In this document: positions 58,838 through 64,000 of the stretch, one piece after another | Layout: every line of letters begins with the position of its first letter | How positions within the stretch are numbered: position 1 is the first letter of the stretch | Position numbers and translations under genes: made by a program | The notes under the pieces: generated by a model | What the model saw: the letters and a program-made list of their open reading frames with translations, nothing else | Database searches by the model: none | What the model was told of the DNA's origin: nothing | DNA from: Streptomyces sp. CCM_MD2014 | GTDB taxonomy: Bacteria; Actinomycetota; Actinomycetes; Streptomycetales; Streptomycetaceae | NCBI RefSeq assembly: GCF_000772045.1 | Contig: NZ_CP009754.1 | Span: forward strand, 124,001 to 188,000 | Reading direction: 5' to 3' | DNA length: 64,000 nucleotides

Positions 58838-59008
58838 ATGGCCGTTCCCAAGCGGAAGATGTCCCGCAGCAACACCCGTCACCGCCGGGCCCGGTGGAAG
58901 GCGAGTGCGCCGAACCTGGTGCCCGTGACGGTGGACGGGGTGACGCTGCGGGTCCCGCAGCACCTGGTGGCCGCGTACCGGCGCGGCCTCCTGCGCCCGG
59001 AGGACTGA
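58838..59008 (+). CDS. rpmF: ribosomal protein bL32, zinc-independent paralogue
   Basis: The product is only 56 aa. It starts [20 protein letters not shown] and ends with the bL32 pattern [14 protein letters not shown] [10 protein letters not shown]. There is no cysteine, so the zinc knuckle of the normal bL32 is absent: this is the C-minus form used when zinc is short. The Zur-like box upstream supports that. It would replace the Cys-type protein in the 50S subunit and free zinc. The ribosome site is GAGAGGAC. It converges with the DUF2891 gene. Confidence 0.92.
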   Translation: MAVPKRKMSRSNTRHRRARWKASAPNLVPVTVDGVTLRVPQHLVAAYRRGLLRPED

Positions 59009-59030
59009 CGCGCCCCCGGACGCGGCTGCG

Positions 59031-60056
59031 TCAGTATCGCGCGACCGCCGGAGCCGGCGGGTCGAGCGCGAGTGCGGCGAAGGTCGCCAGCCAGTGGTCG
59101 GTGGTGAAGTCACCGCGCTCCACCGCCGGCAGGCCCGCCGCGAGGTGTGCGGCCGCCGCCTCGGCCAGGCGGGCGCGGACGGGACCGTCGGGCAGGGCCT
59201 CGGCGAGGGAGCGCAGCGCGGCGGCCCTGCTGAGCGTCAGACCGAGCAGATGGCCGATCTGCGGGTCCGCGTGGTCGGAGACCACCGGCACGTCCAGCAG
59301 CGCGCAGGGAGCGCCGGTGCCGAGCCCGGGCAGGAAGCGGTCGAGCCACTCCGCGAGCCGTTCGGGCGCGAGGACCCTGCGCATCGCGTCGGCCTCGGTG
59401 AGCGCCGGGGACAGGAAGTCCTGCCCCGACGGTTCCCAGTGCGCGGGCGCGTCGTGGTCGTCGGCGAACCAGCTCAGCAGGCGGTCCCGGACGGCCCGGT
59501 CGGTCCCGGCCGACAGCTCGCCCGAGTCCAGTGCGAGGCTCAGTGCGAAGGCGCTGTTGGGGTGGTTGCCGTGCCGTACGGGATAGGTGGCCTTGGGGAG
59601 CCAGTCGGCCAGCAGACCGTCGACGGCGTCCACGGCCGGCCGCAGTGCCCCGGTCCATCGCTCGCCCTCCGTGCCGCCGTACGCCCGGCACTCGGCGGCG
59701 AGCGCGAGCAGCCACGCCCAGCCGTAGGGACGCTCGAAGGAGGGGCGGTCGCGCAGGTAGGCGGCCTCGGTGTCGAGGTTGGCGGGGGTGAGGTGCCGGT
59801 CGAGGACGTCGACGACCGCCTCGGTGCCGGGGAGTGCGGAGGTGCCGCCGTACCGGCCAAGCAGGCGGACGAGCAGCCAGTGCATGTGCACCGAGGAGTG
59901 CCAGTCGTAGGCGCCGTAGAAGGCCGGATGCAGGGAGCGGGGTTCTTGGTGTTCGCCGGCCGAGGTGATCAGGTGGGCGGGGAAGTTGGGGTACTCGCGG
60001 GTGACGTTCGCCAGGGCGAGCTGGGCGAAGGTGGCCGCGTGGGCGCTCAGCGGCAT
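59031..60056 (-). CDS. DUF2891-family protein
   Basis: The product is 341 aa and all-helical, an (alpha/alpha)-barrel-like protein: NVTREYPNFPAHLITS, LHPAFYGAYDWHSSVHMHWLLVRLL and ALSLALDSGELS. The WHSSVHMHW histidines suggest a metal or substrate site. No activity is established for the family. It overlaps the pcp stop by ATGA, so it is the last gene of the pyroglutamate operon and may be a peptidase-like or sugar-processing partner; that link is by context only. Confidence 0.83.
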   Translation of the reverse strand: MPLSAHAATFAQLALANVTREYPNFPAHLITSAGEHQEPRSLHPAFYGAYDWHSSVHMHWLLVRLLGRYGGTSALPGTEAVVDVLDRHLTPANLDTEAAYLRDRPSFERPYGWAWLLALAAECRAYGGTEGERWTGALRPAVDAVDGLLADWLPKATYPVRHGNHPNSAFALSLALDSGELSAGTDRAVRDRLLSWFADDHDAPAHWEPSGQDFLSPALTEADAMRRVLAPERLAEWLDRFLPGLGTGAPCALLDVPVVSDHADPQIGHLLGLTLSRAAALRSLAEALPDGPVRARLAEAAAAHLAAGLPAVERGDFTTDHWLATFAALALDPPAPAVARY

Positions 60057-60706
60057 CAGTGGGTGGCTCCTTCGGTGACCTTCAGGTCCTGCTCGGCGGT
60101 TGTGCGGGCGGCGACGGCCAGCAGGGCGCGCAGGCCGTGGGCGACGGTGGCGGGCGGCAGGGCGGGCGCGGTGCCGTCGGGCACCTGTTCCGGCGCCCAG
60201 GGCACGTGCGCGAACCCGCCGCGCAGGTGCGGGAACTCGGTGGCGATGAGGTGGCCGAGGCCGTACGCGACGTGGTTGCAGACGAAGGTGCCGGCCGTGT
60301 TGGAGACGGCGGCCGGGACGCCCGCCTCGCGCATCGCGGCGACGCACGCCTTCACGGGGAGGCTGGAGAAGTAGGCGGCGGGGCCGCCCGGGACCACCGG
60401 TTCGTCGATGGGCTGGGCGCCGGCGTTGTCGGGGATGCGGGCGTCGTCGACGTTGATGCCGACGCGCTCGACGGTGACGCCCGGACGCCCGCCCGCCTGG
60501 CCCAGACAGAGCACCAGGTCGGGTTCCCGGGCCCGGATCGCGTCGCGCAGGGCGTCGAGGGACTCGCCGAAGGCGCAGGGCAGTTCGGCGGCGCTGACCG
60601 TGAGCCCGGCCGGAGGTTCGGCGGCCACCAGGGACGCCGCCTGCCAGGACGGGTTCACGCGCTCGCCGCCGAACGGGGCGAAGCCGGTGATGAGGACACG
60701 GGTCAT
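60056..60706 (-). CDS. pcp: pyroglutamyl-peptidase I
   Basis: The product is 216 aa, the usual length for Pcp (C15). It removes N-terminal 5-oxoproline from peptides in the cytoplasm. The catalytic Glu80 (VTVERVGIN), Cys143 ([14 protein letters not shown]) and His167 ([12 protein letters not shown]) are all present, as is the opening [17 protein letters not shown]. It lies between the DUF979/DUF969 membrane pair and DUF2891. The pathway logic is that freed 5-oxoproline is opened to glutamate by the PxpABC enzyme encoded divergently. Confidence 0.93.
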   Translation of the reverse strand: MTRVLITGFAPFGGERVNPSWQAASLVAAEPPAGLTVSAAELPCAFGESLDALRDAIRAREPDLVLCLGQAGGRPGVTVERVGINVDDARIPDNAGAQPIDEPVVPGGPAAYFSSLPVKACVAAMREAGVPAAVSNTAGTFVCNHVAYGLGHLIATEFPHLRGGFAHVPWAPEQVPDGTAPALPPATVAHGLRALLAVAARTTAEQDLKVTEGATH

Positions 60707-60787
60707 GGGCGTTCCTTGCCTTGCGGATCGGGTCGTACGGGTGCCGGCGCGGGCCGGGCCCGAGCCGGCGGTCGCCGGGCGGGAAGG

Positions 60788-61762
60788 TCAGAAGGCGAAG
60801 AGCGCCATGATGACCGTGCAGCAGCCGAGCAGGGCGATGCCCGTCGGGAGCTGTGCCTTGATCGGCCCGTACTGGTCCTTCAGTTCGAGCAGAGTGGCCG
60901 GGACGATGTTGAAGTTCGCGGCCATCGGGGTGCACAGCGTGCCGGCGAAGCCGGCCAGCATGCCGATCGCGAGGACGGCGGGCTCGTTTCCGTGCATCTG
61001 CTGGATGAGCACGGGCCAGCCGATCGCCGCCGTCATCACCGGGAAGGCGGCGAAGGCGTTGCCCATGATGACGGTGAACAGGAACATGCCCACGCAGTAG
61101 GCGACGACGGCGAGGTACTTGGAGTCGTCGGGCAGGACCTTGTTCATGATGTCGCCGACCTGGTCGCCGACCCCGGCGGCGGCGAAGATGGAGCCGAGCA
61201 CGGCCAGGAGCTGGGGCAGCAGCAGGGCGGAGCCCATCGCCTCCAGCATGGAGCGGCCGGAGTGGATCGGGACGGAGACCTTCCTCTCGCCGGTCACCAG
61301 CATCCCGACGAGGAGCGCGGCGATGCAGCCGAGGCCGAGCCCGAGGAGGGTGGCCTTGCCCGTCTCGAAGAGTCCCGACTCGTCCAGCACGGAGGCGCAG
61401 ACGATCGCGACGAGCGGGATGGTCAGCGCGGGGATGAAGATCTTGTTGCCGAGCCGGCCCGCGGCGGCCTCGCGCTGCTCGCCGGTGGTGGTGACCGGGA
61501 CGCCCTTGCCGAGGAAGTTGAAGCCGGCCAGCACGATCAGGGCGAGGACGGCGACGCCGAGCGGTTCGGCGGGCAGGGTCCAGCCGCCGTTGCCCGCGGT
61601 GGCGTTGGCGACCCCGGTGCCGTAGGGGAAGGTCAGTCCGAGCAGGCCCCAGAACGCGGCGGACGTCCACCGCTTGGGGTTGCTGCGGTCCGCGGCCATC
61701 TGCACGGCCATGACGACGAAGACGAGGCCTATCAGCCAGTAGAGCCATTCGACCTTGATCAC
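60788..61762 (-). CDS. DUF979-family membrane protein (putative transporter subunit)
   Basis: The product is 324 aa with about nine helices. The family opening VEWLYWLIGLVFVVMAVQM and the conserved MGNAFAAFPVMTAAIGWPVL and GFAGTLCTPMAANFNIVPA segments are clear. DUF979 always goes with DUF969, and the pair resembles two halves of an ion-coupled organic-acid permease. It overlaps the DUF969 stop by 4 bp. Neighbours suggest 5-oxoproline or pyroglutamyl peptides as substrate. A gap of ~80 bp separates it from pcp. Confidence 0.88.
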   Translation of the reverse strand: MIKVEWLYWLIGLVFVVMAVQMAADRSNPKRWTSAAFWGLLGLTFPYGTGVANATAGNGGWTLPAEPLGVAVLALIVLAGFNFLGKGVPVTTTGEQREAAAGRLGNKIFIPALTIPLVAIVCASVLDESGLFETGKATLLGLGLGCIAALLVGMLVTGERKVSVPIHSGRSMLEAMGSALLLPQLLAVLGSIFAAAGVGDQVGDIMNKVLPDDSKYLAVVAYCVGMFLFTVIMGNAFAAFPVMTAAIGWPVLIQQMHGNEPAVLAIGMLAGFAGTLCTPMAANFNIVPATLLELKDQYGPIKAQLPTGIALLGCCTVIMALFAF

Positions 61763-62478
61763 TTGTCGGCCCCCTCGGGAAGCGGAAGGTCGTGCTCGGC
61801 GGCGGCCTGCGCCATCTCGCGCTCAAGCTGCCTGTCCATGAGCAGCAGCCGGGCGCCGTGGATGAGGAAGGCGCAGACGGCGAGCGGGATCGCCCACAGG
61901 GCGAGCTGGGTCGGCTCGATGTCCTGGTGGTACGTGGAGTTCACGAAGCCGGTGATCAGCAGGATGGAACCGATGGCGATGAAGCAGTCCTCGCCGAAGA
62001 AGACGCCCACGGTGTCGGCCGAGGCCGAGTAGGAGCGGACCTTCTCACGCAACTTGTCGGGGAGCTTGGCCCCGGTGGAGCGTTCGGCGGCGGCCTCGGC
62101 CATCGGTGCCACCAGGGGCCGCACGGTCTGCGCCGGGCCGCCGATGCTGTTCAGGCCGAAGGCCGCGGTGACCTGCCGGACCAGCAGGTAGACGGTGAGG
62201 AACCGGCCGGCGCTGAGCTTGCCCAGGCGGCCGATGAGATTGCGGGCCTGCTCGCGCAGGCCGTAGCGCTCGAGCAGCCCGATCACCGGGAGCACGATGG
62301 CGTAGACGGTGACCGAGCGGCTGTCGGCGAAGGACCGGCCGAAGGCCGCGAGGACCTCCAGCGGGTCCATCTTGCCGAGCAGTCCGGTGACGATACCGGC
62401 GACGCCCACCACGAGGACGGGGTTGCGGCGCGTGACGAATCCGAGGATCACCACGACCACACCGAGGAGAACGATCAT
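61759..62478 (-). CDS. DUF969-family membrane protein (putative transporter subunit)
   Basis: The product is 239 aa with six or seven helices. It shows VTVYAIVLPVIGLLERYGLREQA, QVTAAFGLNSIGGPAQTVRPLVAPM and GVFFGEDCFIAIGSILLI, the DUF969 pattern. It presumably forms one permease with DUF979. The ATG at 62478 is supported by GAAGG upstream; an upstream start at 62514 is possible but lacks a site. First gene of the leftward operon, about 100 nt downstream of the promoter at 62586-62614. Confidence 0.88.
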   Translation of the reverse strand: MIVLLGVVVVILGFVTRRNPVLVVGVAGIVTGLLGKMDPLEVLAAFGRSFADSRSVTVYAIVLPVIGLLERYGLREQARNLIGRLGKLSAGRFLTVYLLVRQVTAAFGLNSIGGPAQTVRPLVAPMAEAAAERSTGAKLPDKLREKVRSYSASADTVGVFFGEDCFIAIGSILLITGFVNSTYHQDIEPTQLALWAIPLAVCAFLIHGARLLLMDRQLEREMAQAAAEHDLPLPEGADK

Positions 62479-62585
62479 TCGGTGGCCTTCTTCAGGCATG
62501 AGGGGGCAGGGCACGGATCCGGAGCTTCGGAACGTGACTCATCGGTCCCGGGGACCATAGCTCCAGATACGTGGCAGATGCACGG

Positions 62586-62614
62586 ACACTAGCGATCGTT
62601 GAACGATCTAACAA
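62586..62614 (-). promoter_or_regulatory. leftward promoter with GATCGTTGAACGATC operator in the spacer
   Basis: On the minus strand TTGTTA (62609-62614) and TAGTGT (62586-62591) form -35 and -10 hexamers 17 bp apart. The 15-bp palindrome at 62594-62608 occupies nearly the whole spacer. It drives DUF969-DUF979-pcp-DUF2891. The layout mirrors the rightward promoter, so one repressor should control both. Confidence 0.75.
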
Positions 62615-62659
62615 GAGGTGAATCCTCACCGATTCGGAAGCGGACAAGCCGGAGGTCCC

Positions 62660-62688
62660 TTGTCGGATCGTTCAACGATCGTCTACGT
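62660..62688 (+). promoter_or_regulatory. rightward promoter with GATCGTTCAACGATC operator in the spacer
   Basis: TTGTCG (62660-62665) and TACGTT (62683-62688) are 17 bp apart. The 15-bp palindrome at 62666-62680 fills the spacer. Transcription would start near 62695, right at the GTG of pxpA, so this mRNA is probably leaderless. The palindrome differs from the leftward one only in its central base. Confidence 0.75.
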
Positions 62689-62695
62689 TCAAGGG

Positions 62696-63448
62696 GTGAT
62701 CGACCTCAACGCAGATCTCGGTGAAGGCTTCGGCCGCTGGACCCTCACCGACGACGACGCCCTGCTCTCCGTCGTCACCAGCGCCAACGTCGCCTGCGGA
62801 TTCCACGCGGGCGACCCCTCGGTGATGCGCCGCGTCTGCGACCTCGCCGCGGAGCGCGGGGTGCGGATCGGGGCGCAGGTGTCCTACCGCGACCTGGCGG
62901 GCTTCGGACGGCGCGCCATGGACGTGCCCGCCGACGAGCTGACGGCCGAGGTGGCGTACCAGATCGGCGCGCTCCGGGTCTTCGCCGAGGCCGCCGGGGC
63001 CACGGTCGCCTACGTCAAGCCGCACGGCGCGCTCTACAACCGCACCGTCCACGACGACGCACAGGCCCGTGCGGTCGTGGCCGGGGTACGGCTGGCGGGC
63101 GGCGCACTGCCGGTGCTGGGCCTGCCCGGCTCGCGGCTGCTCGCGGCCGCCGCGGACGCGGGACTCACCGGCGTCCCGGAGGCCTTCGCGGACCGCGCCT
63201 ACACCTCGCGGGGCACCCTGGTACCCCGCAGCGAGCCTGGCTCGGTGGTGACGGACGAGGACGCGGTGGTACGCCGTGCGGTGACCTTCGCCGTGGAGGG
63301 CTCCGTCGAGGCCGTGGACGGCAGCACCGTCGCGGTCGCCGCCCGCTCGCTGTGTGTGCACGGCGACACACCGAACGCCGCGCGGATCGCGGCCCGGGTG
63401 CGTGCGGCGCTGGAGGCGTCCGGGGTCGGGATCGGGGCGTTCGCGTGA
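62696..63448 (+). CDS. pxpA: 5-oxoprolinase subunit PxpA (LamB/YcsF family)
   Basis: The product is 250 aa. Signature blocks are DLNADLGEGFGRW, SANVACGFHAGDPSVM, and YVKPHGALYN. PxpA works with PxpB and PxpC to open 5-oxoproline to glutamate using ATP. GTG at 62696 is chosen since the family begins with xIDLNxDLGE. With the predicted start of transcription within 1-2 nt, translation would be leaderless; the adjacent AAGGG is too close to serve as a normal ribosome site. It overlaps pxpB by 4 bp. Confidence 0.92.
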   Translation: MIDLNADLGEGFGRWTLTDDDALLSVVTSANVACGFHAGDPSVMRRVCDLAAERGVRIGAQVSYRDLAGFGRRAMDVPADELTAEVAYQIGALRVFAEAAGATVAYVKPHGALYNRTVHDDAQARAVVAGVRLAGGALPVLGLPGSRLLAAAADAGLTGVPEAFADRAYTSRGTLVPRSEPGSVVTDEDAVVRRAVTFAVEGSVEAVDGSTVAVAARSLCVHGDTPNAARIAARVRAALEASGVGIGAFA

Positions 63449-64000
63449 GCGGTGCCCGGTCCCTCACGGCGCGTCCCGCCGGTCGCCACGCCCTCCTCGT
63501 CGAGCTGGCCGACGCCGAGCACACCGCGGCCTTCCACGCCGAGGTGCTGCGCCGCCGTGCCGCCGGCACGCTGCCGCCGGTCACCGAGGTGGTGCCGGGG
63601 GCGCGGACCGTCCTGCTGGACGGCGTGCCGGACCCGCGGGCGCTGGCCCGCGCGGTCGCCGGCTGGGAGGTGCCGCCGGTCGCGGACGACACGGGCGACG
63701 TGGTGGAGATCCCCGTGTGCTACGACGGGCCGGACCTGGCCGAAGTGGCGGCCCTGTGGGGGGTCGCGCCCGACGAGGTCGGCGCGCGCCACCGCGCGCA
63801 CACCTACCGGGTCGCGTTCTGCGGCTTCGCGCCCGGCTTCGGCTATCTCACCGGGCTGGCGCCCCGGCTGCACGTCCCGCGCCGGTCCACGCCCCGGACC
63901 CGGGTGCCGGCCGGCGCGGTGGCCCTCGCCGGTCCGTACAGCGCCGTCTATCCCCGCGCCACTCCGGGCGGCTGGCAGCTGATCGGCACCATGCCCGACC
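63445..64000 (+). CDS. pxpB: 5-oxoprolinase subunit PxpB (KipI family), 3' partial
   Basis: 185 codons are visible before the window edge. The KipI/AHS1 pattern is clear: VEIPVCYDGPDLAEVAALWG, RHRAHTYRVAFCGFAPGFGY, PRTRVPAGAVALAGPYSAVY and PGGWQLIGTMPD. PxpB joins PxpC to form the ATP-dependent part of 5-oxoprolinase; it may also be fused to PxpC, as in some actinobacteria, but the end is not visible. GTG at 63445 overlaps the pxpA stop (GTGA). Confidence 0.92.
   Translation, partial: MSGARSLTARPAGRHALLVELADAEHTAAFHAEVLRRRAAGTLPPVTEVVPGARTVLLDGVPDPRALARAVAGWEVPPVADDTGDVVEIPVCYDGPDLAEVAALWGVAPDEVGARHRAHTYRVAFCGFAPGFGYLTGLAPRLHVPRRSTPRTRVPAGAVALAGPYSAVYPRATPGGWQLIGTMPD

Overview
The window comes from a high-GC, mycelial actinomycete, almost certainly Streptomyces. 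Codon third positions are nearly all G/C, GTG and TTG starts are common, ATGA/GTGA start-stop overlaps are frequent, and several families are typical of streptomycetes (GPP34, ECF41 sigma factor, MmyB-type XRE regulator, CatR/CatA pair, Cys-free bL32 under a Zur box). I saw one TTA codon in the confident genes, inside the polysaccharide operon. No tRNA, rRNA, transposase, integrase or CRISPR array was seen.

Region 1 (1-9.6 kb) is ordinary chromosome: the end of a GH127 arabinofuranosidase with a ricin-type lectin tail, a cold-shock-domain protein, a fused ABC half-transporter behind twin palindromes, an NmrA-like gene with a small membrane protein, the divergent catR/catA pair with an ankyrin gene behind catA, and a quinone-reductase-type flavoprotein divergent from an XRE regulator.

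Region 2 (9.6-37.7 kb) is the centre of the window: about 21 same-direction, tightly packed and often overlapping genes for one extracellular polysaccharide. It holds an initiating phosphoglycosyltransferase, a GDP-mannose 6-dehydrogenase (AlgD-like) homologue, two GT4 and one GT2 glycosyltransferases, two Wzz-like proteins with degenerate kinase domains, an AsnB amidotransferase, a two-domain oxidoreductase beside a heparinase/alginate-lyase-type gene, a beta-helix lipoprotein, Wzy-like and Wzx-like membrane proteins, a pyruvyltransferase, and a special-sugar module (C-methyltransferase, sugar-1-P nucleotidyltransferase, LmbE deacetylase, SDR epimerase, DUF4910 aminopeptidase-like protein, RmlC epimerase, class III aminotransferase). 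I infer a Wzx/Wzy-type, uronate-rich polymer, amidated and pyruvylated, with a branched amino sugar. The leader carries a repeated hairpin plus purine-rich element, and the pyruvyltransferase has a TTA codon at codon 9, which suggests bldA-linked timing. A PAP2 phosphatase, possibly for lipid-carrier recycling, faces the end of the cluster.

Region 3 (38.8-58.6 kb) is mixed: VOC protein, DUF574 methyltransferase, a HEAT-repeat protein with a MerR-HEAT fusion regulator behind a MerR-type promoter, another methyltransferase, a frameshifted NAD-kinase relic, a Doc-like toxin-antitoxin pair with a degenerate Fic motif, GPP34, ECF41 sigma factor, small membrane proteins, DUF1838, a GT2-TagF fusion, reductases, a homoserine-dehydrogenase-like gene, a PmoA-like (DUF6807) gene, two TetR modules with clear palindromic operators, and a secreted SGNH hydrolase.

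Region 4 (58.7-64 kb) has a zinc-independent bL32 gene under a Zur-like box and a pyroglutamate locus. The genes DUF969-DUF979-pcp-DUF2891 run left and pxpA-pxpB run right. They start from back-to-back promoters, each with the same 15-bp palindrome exactly in its 17-bp spacer, so one repressor probably governs release, transport and ring-opening of 5-oxoproline.
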